64,000 nucleotides of DNA, from contig CALSFV010000079.1 of assembly GCA_943737045.1 (NCBI GenBank), positions 276,001 through 340,000 of the forward strand, given 5' to 3'. How positions within the stretch are numbered: the stretch's first letter is position 1; the number at the start of each line of letters is the position of its first letter. Position numbers and translations under genes: made by a program. The DNA is from Parapristionchus giblindavisi (lineage: Eukaryota > Nematoda > Chromadorea > Rhabditida > Diplogasteridae). Positions 25,401 through 37,100 of the stretch are shown here, one piece after another. The notes below the pieces were generated by a model that saw only the letters and a program-made list of their open reading frames with translations, did not search any database and had not been told where the DNA came from.

Positions 25401-26998
25401 TTTACGTCACCGCTAGTGATGGGATCCTTAACAAGGATGACCTCATTCAGTGTAGTGATAAACATCTCATCCTAAAGTGAAGGATAAAAACACCACCGAG
25501 AAGTAAATTATATTCAGCGTTCTACATGAGTAGACTTACGCTAGCTCCATTCAAACTTTCATCAATAATTGTCATAAATAATGATGATAATCGTCTAATT
25601 GTGAAAGGAGTTGGTGGTGAATTTACTCTCACACCTTTCTCAGTCTCCGGTGTTTCCTGTGGATGAGGAATGACCGACCCTGAGATATGTAATCGAATAA
25701 AATGATTATATTCGAATACAATTTGACTATCGAATCAATTAATAATAACTCAATTGATTACCAAATTCCAAATAAGCGAACCTCTGTTGTCGAAATCACT
25801 CAGTTTCGAGATTCTTTTTCGATGTTAGAACAACGAAAATAATTGGAATCGTTCATCATCAAGGAATTCTTCAACCGAAGAAATTACTTTCCGATGATGA
25901 GGAAGAGGATAAGATCGTTGGATAGCGATTGTTCCCCCTCGAAGATGCCATGTTAGGGATCTTGAATTCCTCTTGTTCATTATCTAAGAACTCGTCATCC
26001 ATCTGATCGTGGACAATAATTATAGAGGAAGGATAAAATACTTCATTGCTACGTTAGCCATAAAGTATCTTGGTTAAGGTTTGTGACTACCTTGAACCCA
26101 TATTGGAAACTTCATAGTGTTGTATAACCAAAAGCGTTTCCGGAGGTGTTGAAAACCTCGCGATAATAGCTTCAGTGTTTGACAACTGAAGCTATGGTTA
26201 AGGTGTGGATAACCTTAATCTTAAGGTCTAGGTGTGGAAAACCTTGAACCCAAATTGGAAACTTCATGGTGTTGTATAACCAAAAACGTTTCCTGAGGTG
26301 ATGAAAACCTCAAGACAATAGCTTCAGTGTTTGACAACTGAAGCTATGGTTAAGGTGTGGATAACCTTAATCTTAAGGTCTAGGCGTGGAAAACCTTGAA
26401 CCCAAATTGGAAACTTCATGGTGTTGTATAACCAAAAACGTTTCCTGAGGTGATGAAAACCTCAAGATAATAGCTTCAGTGTTTGACAACTGAAGCTATG
26501 GTTAAGGTGTGGATAACCTTAATCTTAAGGTCTAGGCGTGGAAAACCTTGAACCCAAATTGGAAACTTCATGGTGTTGTATAACCAGAAGTGTTTCCTGA
26601 GGTGTGGAAAACCTCGAGATAATAGCTTCAGTGTTGGATAACTGAAGCTATGATTAAGGTGTGGATAACCTTAATCTTAAGGTCTAGGTGTGGAAAACCT
26701 TAGACCTAAGCTCGCCTTAGTGTGGAAAATCAAGGACGAGAGAGAGAAATACAAAAAACTGACCAGTGCCGAAGACACACGAAAGAAGAATGAAATGGTT
26801 GAGCGTCCCGCTCCATTTTGGAAAAAATTCAACCGTGCTATGAATTTATCTAATTTGCATTAATGCAATTAAATTCTGCAAAATTTTTAATATTTTGCAC
26901 GGCTCTTTTTTCCCCACGTGGCTAACCACGTGAATCGTGTGAATACTGCCGACGACGCCGACAAAGCCAATTGATTGATATGGCAATGAAATATAATA
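22464..26998. mobile_element. Element E2, about 4.5 kb, non-coding, adjacent to E1
   Basis: The left end ATTATATTTCATTGCCATAT at 22465 is repeated inverted at the right end near 26975-26998, giving short terminal inverted repeats. The right 200 bp are shared with E1. I find no open frame above about 75 codons and no transposase motif in 22500-26000, which is A/T-rich sequence in which I see nothing else. The 152-bp tandem array lies near the right end. Confidence 0.55.
26062..26715. repeat. 152-bp tandem repeat, about 4 copies
   Basis: The phrase ACCTTGAACCCA recurs at 26089, 26241, 26393 and 26545, exactly 152 bp apart. Every unit contains small hairpins whose loops differ from their stems: AAGGT..GTGTGGA..ACCTT, GCTTCAGTG..CAACTGAAGC and GGTTAAGGTGTGGATAACC. 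Units differ by a few substitutions only. Confidence 0.85.
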
Positions 26999-28110
26999 GT
27001 GATTTTTCTTTTTTGAAATCCTAAATTTGCCTCTAAGTAGTTTAATAGAAGTTCTAATGTCTATGATGGATCTACGGTGTTCGAGGGTTTCTAGATCGAG
27101 TTTTTCGTTGCGAACATTTGCCCGCGGCATATTGTCCCACGTTGATTTGAAACAACGTGCGAACAGCCTTCTTGTGAAGTAATTCTGTACCTGTTCAAGG
27201 ACTTTAATATCTTTTTTCTGATAAGGATTGAACACCGTAGATGCGCTTTCTAGAATGGGCCTGATGTAGATTGAATATGCTTTAAGGAGAATTTTAGGGT
27301 TATTAGTCCGAAGAGCTCGCATAATTATATGACAAGCCGACTTTGCTTTGTTCGAAATTGATCTACAATGTTCTGAAAATGTTAGGCCTCTTTGAATAAT
27401 GAAGCCAAGGTCTTTGACGGCATCTTTTTGATCTAGATTTACATTATTTATAGTATAAATCCTTTTAGGATTAGCCCTACCTAGATGCAGTGAATTACAT
27501 TTATGTGAAGCAAGGGGTAATTGCCAATCAGCAGACCACTGGACGATAGTGTCCACGGCCGCTTGAAGCGGTTGGGGCGTTTCATTACTACCGAATGATT
27601 TATATATCTTTATGTCGTCTGCATATAGACGAGCTAGTACTCCATCTTTTTGGACTAACGAAGGTAATTCGGATGTAAAAATAAGGAAAAGTAAGGGTCC
27701 AAGCACAGAGCCTTGAGGAACTCCACTGGATACGGAGTAGGACTCTGATAGTTTATTATTTACTCTAACTTGAAAAGTTCTTTGAGAAAGGTAGCTAGTA
27801 ATCCAGTTTGTAGTTTTATGAGATAAGCCTATTGTATTGAGTTTGGCTAAGAGTTTAGGATGTGATACTCTATCAAAGGCCTTTGCAAAGTCAAAATAGA
27901 TTACATCAACAGGCTGACCGTTACTAAGTGAAGCAGACCAGTGTTCAAGGACCTCAAGCATCTGGAGTTCACGGGATCTATGTTTTCTAAAACCATACTG
28001 TTCGTCGGGGAAGATTTCTAATGATTCGCAATGAGCAATTATGGACTTGCTTAAAATGCGTTCATATGAATTAATATGAACAATATATAATATGAACATA
28101 ATATGAATTC
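26998..28110 (-). pseudogene. CR1/Jockey-type LINE reverse transcriptase, 5' truncated
   Basis: Open frame on the minus strand covering much of a non-LTR reverse transcriptase: FDFAKAFDRVSHPKLLAKL, then [17 protein letters not shown], then the catalytic motif [12 protein letters not shown], followed by [15 protein letters not shown] and the thumb region VQNYFTRRLFARCF. The frame then runs into the terminal repeat of an inserted element below about 26998, so the last 50 or so residues of the open frame (to 26846) are not LINE protein. The 5' part of the RT and any endonuclease are missing. The matching 3' end of this copy lies at 21540-21857. Confidence 0.88.
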
Positions 28111-28175
28111 ATAACACATATGAATTCACATATGCCAGTCCAAAAAAGTTTTCATGGCACATATGATGAGAGAAG

Positions 28176-31100
28176 CTACCATAAATAAAATGAATTCCCA
28201 GTTATTTTGAATCCTTCCATGTTCGTATCGGAAGAGTACGCATCTGTTAAGAAGTTTGTTCGGTATATTAGCATTTAAAGTTATTGAATTTGAAAAATCT
28301 CGCATAAGCAATATTAATACATTAAATGTTGATATTGAATATTTTTCTTCAAAAAGCCAACGCATTGAGAAATTTAAAAAAAAGTTTCTTCGATATTGGC
28401 CATATTGCAATTGTTTTAAAGGTGGACTCCCGCGAATATTTTCGTGAACAAACTGTGCAGACAGAATCATAGCAAAAGTTATTCTACATACCGTACACTA
28501 TTTATTTTATGATGATTCAGCTTATTGATCGCTAGAAACATGAATGAACCATCAGGCCCCGTGCAGGGAAAGGCGCGCTTTTTGAAAATAGGAAAGTTCG
28601 GCAATAGGATTCGAACCTGCGACCATGCGCTTTCTAGTCAGAAGTTTTACCACTACGCTAACAATAAGGGAACGATAAGTAGTCTCTCTATCTTCTTGCA
28701 TATCACTACACCTTTGCATAAGCGAGATGTAGGAAATTTGCATGATCATTCGCGGGTCTCCACCTTTAAATTATTAATATACTAAGTTATCTGTAACCTA
28801 TGTATATGAAATGTATTCTTACACTGCCATGCATTCTGGAATTCGTTAATTTGTATGCTTGCGCCACAGCAATTTTTGCTGGCGACAACTCCTATTGTTC
28901 TTAAACCGTTTGTTCCGGCCTCACATGTATTCAATGCCGTGGTCATGTAGTTCGAGTCTTAAAGATACCGATTATAAGTAAATTTCAAATTCATTTATCA
29001 TATCAGACAGACTTAGTTCAGATGAGTAATGACGCGATTAGCGTCATCCATTGGTATAGACCACCAAAACGATCCTATGACTATTCTCACTTCATCTCGC
29101 CAACGTAGAGGAGTAAATCCTCTATAAGTAAATAAAATGGCAATAATAAATACCTTTTTCTGTTATACATAAGAGCACCAAGCATTGATGATCAGTGCAC
29201 AATTTCTTTGCTCTGGTCAGTGCATCCGTTTGTTCACTTGTATAGTTGATCATTCTTCCCAGAACTATATCTACGAATAAAATATTTTCATATAACACTA
29301 TGTCTGTGTTCTTTGAGCTCTTTCAACGTTTGAATGGAATACTAATGTTGAATCCCTTATGATTTGTCCTGACACTTACCAAACCTACTCGTAGGTTTCG
29401 ACATTACTTCGTACATATAATTGCACATTAGTGCATCAATATCTTCTTGACATTGTAACGTTGATGCTAGATCCTAGAATTTAAATATCCTTTATTTTGA
29501 TGAATTCGTAAAATTCAATTTTTGATCATCAACTGTTAAAAATAGCTTACCTTCTCAGTAAGCATTGATCTCAACATGCATGATGATGCTACCCGAGCGG
29601 CAGTATGGAGTGCAGTATCATTCTCTCCAACAGTCCTTAGAAGTCCATCGTAGGCACGGATGAAGGTTGGGTAACTCTGCCTTTCTTCGGTAATTTCGAT
29701 TTGATCGCAGAAACAGGTTAAACACTTACTGGTGGCATACTCGTAACTGATAATATGTATGTATAAACCATATTATGAGGATTTTCACTTAATTTATTTA
29801 TTTTTTCTTTTTTTCCGCATTTTTTCTCGTAATTTTTTTCGCTTTGTCCACTTGACTGATTTATTATTTTACCTCTAATTTAATTCATTTCTTATAATTT
29901 GGGGGGGGGGGGGCGCCCGTTTCGGCAACGCCCGTTTCGGCAACGAATCATAAATCGGTTGGGAGATGGTCCATGGAAACAAAAGTTGTACCATTGTTAT
30001 CGGTAGTGGTGTACGGTATGATGCTACCGTAACCGCCAGAAATCGCGAACTGATTTTTTTAGTCGACCCATGACCCCCCGTTCATGGTTGAAAATGGCCA
30101 AAGTCGAAAAATTCATGATGGCCCGTGATGATTTCTAGTTGCCATTTTATCACTAGTGAGGTAACATTTATCTTTCTTTAAACCTTAACCCGAACTAGCG
30201 TAATCTAGCTACCGTACCCTATAATATTATAGCGAAATTCACGGCGAATCCCGGTTCGACTACGGTGGTTTGGGTTACGGTATCCAGAAAAAGAAAAGTT
30301 TGCTCACTGTTGATGCAATAGGAACTAGTATTTGATCTCGGGCCGTCATTAATTTTTCGACTTTGGCCATTTTCAACCATGAACATGGTCATGGGTCGAC
30401 TGAAAAAAGTCAGTTCGCGATTCCTGACGGTTACGGTAGCACCATACCGTACACCACTACTTATAACAATGGTACAACTTTTGTTTCCATGGACCATCTC
30501 CCAAACGATTTATGATTCGTTTCCGAAACGGGTGTTGCCGAAACGGGGCCCCCCATCATTTTGGGCGCTTGCTCCGCAAATGTGCACACTTGCCACGCCC
30601 CCTTTAAGTCCCGCCCCCTTTTCCAGGCGGATAGCCTGGAAGGGGGGAGAGGCCCCAGCCGGCTCCTGCTCGGCGACTTCTCCAAGAAGATGGAGAAGTC
30701 CGGGGCAGGGAAGGGACTTCATCGCGAAGTCCCTTCCCCAAACCAAAATGCTCTCGAATGAGAGCGGCGCAACTGATGAATCAGAGGCGAAGAATGAGCA
30801 GGCCGAGGCTATTTATAGGGGGCGATACAAACTACAAGCCTCGCATGCGCGTTCTCTCGCTAGAACACGCTCTCTCGCTTACTCTCACTGTCCTGCTCTC
30901 TCTCCTCTCTCATCTCCCCTGTGTGACTTACCTGGTTTGTCTGTATGTCTGTGCTCTAACCAGAACGTGCTATCAAATTTATTAATGAAGAAATATTAAT
31001 GAGTGAATCGACTAATTGGTACGAAAAAAGCATATATTATTCTGAAGACATCTTGGTAGGGTAGCTTCATGTGCTCAAAGATCATTCCCCTTGAAATTGA

Positions 31101-34100
31101 AACTCTTTTGTAGCAAGTTCTGTCGGGGCAGATGAACCACCATGAGAATTGATTTCTTTCTGTTTTTTGAGAGTCATCGTACAGCCGCATATGCAAGTCT
31201 TGCTTGATGACAGCAAACCCATACTTTTCATTTGTTCAATGTGTGTTTCCTTAGGAAGGGACAGAAACATCTCTTGCTGTCGAGAATTCACACCCTTGAA
31301 TAGATTGAGAGCTTCACTATGGGGCGGTAAACCATCCTCCCAATTGGGGCAACTACCAGCCGGCAAAGGATTAGGAAGTGGGGGCGTTGGTACGGTAGGT
31401 TTGATGGGAGAATCGGTCGATCCAAAACTAACATCACTGAAGAGAATCGGAAAGCTGGGAGATTTGGGAGAAGACTCGGGAGACGGGGATATTGACATAA
31501 TTAGACTGATTGAATGAGGTAAACCTTGTTTTACCCCGCTTATTACCATTGTTATGTTAGGTCATCATTAGTTAATCAAGAGTGAGAGAGAGCGTAGAGA
31601 TATGAGAGAGTGAGCGCTAGAGAGAGGAGAGGTGAGAGAGCGTTCAGATATGAGAGAGTACGCAGTGCACGGTTCGAGGGGGGCGGGGCTTAAGGGGGGT
31701 GTGGCAAGTGTGCACATTTGCGGAACAAGCGCCTCATTTTGCACGTAGTGACGAAAAGTATTCGCCCAAAACTTTGCAATGTCATAACTTTTGACGCAGA
31801 TGAGCAATCGTGCAGATGTTTTGGCAGGATACTATAGTGCTACTCATATCCTACTGACGTTATTACGATTCGTCGTCGTATTATTGTGTAGTACTTATCC
31901 AGTACTTACTTAATTATTTCCTCAGCTGGATTTTTCTGAGATTTGTTGTTAACAGTGAGTTCACTGAGGAGTTGAATCCGCCATGCGATCGATTCGAGTT
32001 AATTCATTTCTGTGAGAAATTTCCGACGTCACTGAAATTGCGCAAAAAGGACATAACTCTGTGTTCAGGGAAGCTGCAGGCTCCAAACTTGGTAGAGATG
32101 ATAACCCATGAGTGATACAAATCTTAACCGAGTATGAGCCAGATCGGTTCAATTTTGAGAAATTTCGAAAATTTATTTTTCTCATTTTTCGAGGTACATA
32201 CATGAAGTATCTGGGGTGGTATTCTTTCGTCAATTTCGGCAATGCCGAAATTTTCGGCGTGCCGAAATATTTCGCGGCTTGCCGAAATATTTCACGGCTA
32301 TAGCCGAAAATTATCAACTGAATCACGCAAAAGTCACAAGTTTGAGAGGAGAATGTACCACCGACCATTCGCATGGCAAATTATCAATCAACCACTAGAC
32401 AATTTTGCTTCATTTCATTCCCTATCGTTTCTCTTCCTAGTACCTAGGAATATTGTTTCTCATTCTTTTTTATTCGTCTCTCATTCATCACTTCCCCCGT
32501 TCTTCTCTTCGCTGGTCGGTTGGTCGTGATGTTGAGACGCCGCTCAAGAAAAAGACAAATAGCAAAAATGAAAACGATGTCATGCCGAAATCCCTTAGTT
32601 CTCCCCTCAAATATTTAGGCTTTCGAAAAAGTGCGCCGAATTTTTCTCTTACGATGTCTAAATCATTTTGCCGAATATTTCGGCATTCGGAAGGTCTCTC
32701 TCATTTTCGGCAGACCGCTCTATCTCTCAACGTGTGCGCGAAATTTATTTCGGAATGCCGAAAAATATTTCGGCATGTGCCGAAATTGACGAAAGAATAC
32801 CGCCCCTGGTCGGATTAATTTCGATTCAGTTGAACAGCAAGATGTCTTCTATATGAGAGGAATCGCCAGAGGTTCGACCACCCCCCGGCGGTAGAAATTT
32901 CGACCCCCTGAAAAATTCAGATTAAGTACTTTGAACGATGCTCTATCAAACTGCGTTGGCCGAATTTGCATATCTGTTCTCATTTTCGAGTAGCGGTAGG
33001 TCAAAGTTGGCAGGTACGGTATTTTTGGCTCGAGTGTGTGTCAGAAAAATGATCAGAACTCCGTTCAAAATAATGATAGAAAGTTTTTCAAAAAAAGCAT
33101 CGAAAGAGGAGATCCTGGGCAACATTTCCCATTTGATTACGTCATTTGTCAACCATGTGCCGTTGCGGTGCGGTCGGTTTTATGAAAAAGTGACGTAACT
33201 TTCCTAATCGGAAAAAGTGGAATTTTCTTCTATGCGCGTTTTGTTGCACCCATATGTGTCTAAAAATGACCCAAGTTTCAGAGGATTTGAGAAATGGGAA
33301 AAAAATGGTGTTGATTTTAGTAACGCGACCTCGGACCTGTCAAAGGAAAGAACGGCTTATTCATTTATCAAGAAACAGCAAAGGAGTTTAAATGACTCAA
33401 AAACATCCGAAAAAAACATTACGAGCTCAAAATACCCATATATGACAGTTATTTGAAACACAAAATCACCGAGTTCCGAAAAATTTGGAAAAAAACATAT
33501 TTTGCTTTTCCACGTGGAACAAAAGTTTCAGTAATGTTAATTAATCTTTATAATATTTCTTGTAATGTTTTTTGAACATTTATGTTTTTGGAAGTGAAGG
33601 CCTACCTGCTCTTAGAGCCGAGATATCCGCCATCGAGATAACACACGCGCGCCCCAACTCCGCGCGACTCATCATCCGCTCTCTCACTCCCACACGCTCT
33701 TTCGAGAACAGACAGGGAGAGAAAAAAAGGAGAAGATAGACTAACATCTGGCAACTACACGAAATGGAGATGTTAGAAAACTGAGCGAACAGAGTTCTAT
33801 TTGAACAACAAAGAACGAGTGTGAGCCCCCCCCCCCCAAACCTTCCTCGCTCTCTCTCGCTCTTCAAGGAATGATGAAGTACAATGTCATAACTAATGTT
33901 AGATAAGATACATTTATTAGAGAAATCAGTCATAATTGAAAACAATTAACATTGAGATAACATATTACGAAGACATCCGTTGTATCATGTTACTATGTTA
34001 CTATTATTATTACTATGTTTAGTAACTCAATTGATCTCTCACCTTCCCCCCATCCCCATCCACCTCTCTTTTAATAATTTTTATTCATTCACATATTTTT

Positions 34101-37100
34101 TTGCACTCGAACACTTTGTACTTGTTGAAACACCCTTGCGGTGTACGATAAATAAATAAATAAAACAAGCAAAATCATTCGAGGCGTCGAGGTAAAGAGG
34201 TACCGCTCTGAAACACCGAGCGGGTTCGAACCCCGGTTCGATCCAAATCTTTTGCTGATTTTTACAGACACAGAAAACGTGTTCCAAGGTATTTTTTCGT
34301 GCTAAGAATGATGAAACAAGTTGTTTTGAGTCATTCTGAGCTGGAAAACGTTCATTTTATGGCAACACATCTCTTCTCAAAGGGTAATTGAGGCGGATGG
34401 ACGCGCAGCGAACTTCCGCGCTAGCGAAATGCTCTTCCCGCGCTAAAGTATAAAACGCTCGCAAATAAAACAATTTATGGATCCCCCTAGCACTGCTAGT
34501 AATCTACTACAAATTATTGTTAATCCATCACACATATAATTTGTCTCTGTCTCATTCGATCACTAAACTAAAAACATCTTTAAAACATCCGTTTGTCATT
34601 GATTTCTCTTTGAAATATGTTATTTCAATGATAATTGTTTTGAATTATGACTGATTTCTCTAATAAATGCATCTTATCTATTGTGCGTATAAAATGTACT
34701 TGCATAAGAAAATGACACTATGCTCTAAAGAACGGAAGTCTGAGCGAGCTAGATCGTCTGATCGAGCTAGGATAGATCTCGCCCCGCCTCTCGATTGTCT
34801 CTCCGCTGCCTCTCCCTAAACCGGCTGACCTTCGCCGCGCGCTATGTGATATATAAAAAAGATCGACTCACACTCGTTCTTTGTTGTTCAAATGGAACTC
34901 TGTTCGCTCAGTTTTCTAACATCTCCATTTCGTGTAGTTGCCAGATGTTAGTCTCTCTTCTCCTTTTTTTCTCTCCCTGTCTGTTCTCGAAAGAGTGTGT
35001 GGGAGTGAGAGAGCGGATGATGAGTCGCGCGGAGTTGGGGCGCGCGTGTGTAATCTCGATGGCGGATATCTCGGCTCTAAGAGCAGGTAGGCCTTCACTT
35101 CCAAAAACATAAATGTTCAAAAACATTACAAGAAATATTATAAAGATTAATTAACATTACTGAAACTTTTGTTCCACGTGGAAAAGCAAAATATGTTTTT
35201 TTCCAAATTTTTCGGAACTCGGTGATTTTGTGTTTCAAATAACTGTCATATATGGGTATTTTGAGCTCGTAATGTTTTTTCGGATGTTTTTGAGTCATTT
35301 AAACTCCTTTGCTGTTTCTTGATAAATGAATAAGCCGTTCTTTCCTTTGACAGGTCCGAGGTCGCGTTACTAAAATCAACGCCATTTTTTTTCCCATTTC
35401 TCAAATCCTCTGAAACTTGGGTCATTTTTAGACACATATGGGTGCAACAAAACGCGCATAGAAGAAAATTCCACTTTTTCCGATTAGGAAAGTTACGTCA
35501 CTTTTTCATAAAACCGACCGCCCCGCACCGGCGCATGGTTGACAAATGACGTCATCAACTGGGAAATGTTGCCCAGGATCTCCTCTTTCGATGCTTTTTT
35601 TGAAAAACTTTCTATCATTATTTTGAACGGAGTTCTGATCATTTTTCTGACACACACTCGAGCCAAAAATACCGTACCTGCCAACTTTGACCTACCGCTA
35701 CTCGAAAATGAGAGCAGATATGCAAATTCGGCCAACGCAGTTTGATAGAGCATCGTTCAAAGTACTTAATCTGAATTTTTCAGGGGGTCAAAATTTCTAA
35801 CGCCGCGGACCCTCCGAAACGGTCGATTTTCTCGCGATTCCTCTCATATAGTAGATAACAGTGTATTAGTATTTCACGAAATTAGGAGTTCTTCAAGTGA
35901 ATTTATAATATATTGACCATAGTGCAAATTGCCGCACACTATATGCACGCCACCGCGCGTTTTAGGAACATCCTAATTCGCAGATCCGGACTTTGGAAAT
36001 TATTTTTGTTTCTTCAAAATTTTGTATTTTCATGAATTTATTTTGCTTAAATCTTTGATGAGGGCGAACACTGAAGCAATCTAAATTGTATTGGAAAAAA
36101 TAAAGAAGAAATAAGAGGCAATACGAGGTTTGATTTATTAACATTTTGCATATTGAAATATCTTACAGACTTACAGTAGCGTGCAAAAGTCTGGACGCAA
36201 AATTCGAATCGTTATAACTTTTTACGTACTTGGCCGATCGGCCTCGGTTTAATTTTATTATATAGTATGAACATTGGAGAAAATTATGAAGGTATCGATT
36301 ATTACCTACGGTGATGAAATGATTTCATCATTATTGAAATGCCGAGGTGCGATCGTAAAAATAGGTTTATTCTCAGGTAGATTTTTTCAGTGAGTCCAAT
36401 TTTATTGTGAGGAACGAACAACTATCAGTGAACATTTTAAGCCATTAACCACTTTGGTCGCATACCGCTCCGAGGAATTAGCTAATTTCGCCTGACCCAT
36501 TAAAATTTCGTAAAAATGCCATAACTTAGTCCGTAGTTGAGCTACAGCTCTCCGATTCGACAAGTATTATCGCATATTCATGGGGCAGCACCATGCCAAT
36601 TTCGGAAGGTTTCCGGCTCTTGAAGAGAAAATTCGAAAAAAAAAATACAAACCATTTTTTGGACTTACGGTATTTCCCTGCCGGTTTTTCTAAAAATCTA
36701 AAAAATTGCCATGACGTGCCTAAACATCTACCTAACACATCTACAAAGTGGTGAGATAACAGCACTTCAATTACGACTTTGCCAATAAAAATACCATTGG
36801 AAGTCATTGGACCTCCTCTGTCTTCAGCTGCAGATCACTATATCGAAACTATGAAAGTTTTCTCAACGGAGATAAAGGCTCGTAATACATCATTAGAATG
36901 CTCTCGTCATGCCGGTTCGAACTGTCATACTCGCTAGTGGCGCAACCGTCTCAATCAAAATTTTCAGTTGTCGAGCTTTTGGAAAATTTTCAAAACAAAT
37001 TAAGTAGACAGCCATCATCGCCATCGAATTCTGCCCCAGGAGTCCAATTTTCATACCTCTCGCTCAACCATGGACCGAGAACGGCTTGAAAATGTGATCT

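Larger units (their letters stand above)
32852..35849. mobile_element. Foldback element A, about 3 kb, arms above 1 kb
   Basis: Left arm 32852-33970 and right arm 34615-35849 are inverted copies, from TATGAGAGGAATCGC at the outer edge through the AATGACCCAAGTTTCAGAGG block to CTCTAATAAATG at the inner edge. The right arm is broken by a MITE piece at 34678-34863. The centre (33970-34615) holds a tRNA-headed SINE. All open frames here are shadows of the arms. Confidence 0.8.

Noticed and set aside
26062..26715. CRISPR-like array
   Set aside because: Whole 152-bp units repeat head to tail with no unique spacers, in a eukaryotic genome.
26846..26998. Extended C-terminus of the LINE reverse transcriptase
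   Set aside because: Reads through the terminal repeat of an inserted element; the other LINE copy shows a different continuation.
30379..30999. 206-codon plus-strand frame
   Set aside because: Runs across two different transposable elements and their junction; no domain.
34176..34250. Functional tRNA gene
   Set aside because: A and B boxes are present but no acceptor stem pairs; linked to a SINE body and tail.
33580..35112. Pair of identical 105-121-codon frames
   Set aside because: Inverted arms of foldback A; identity reflects the DNA repeat, and no family is recognisable.
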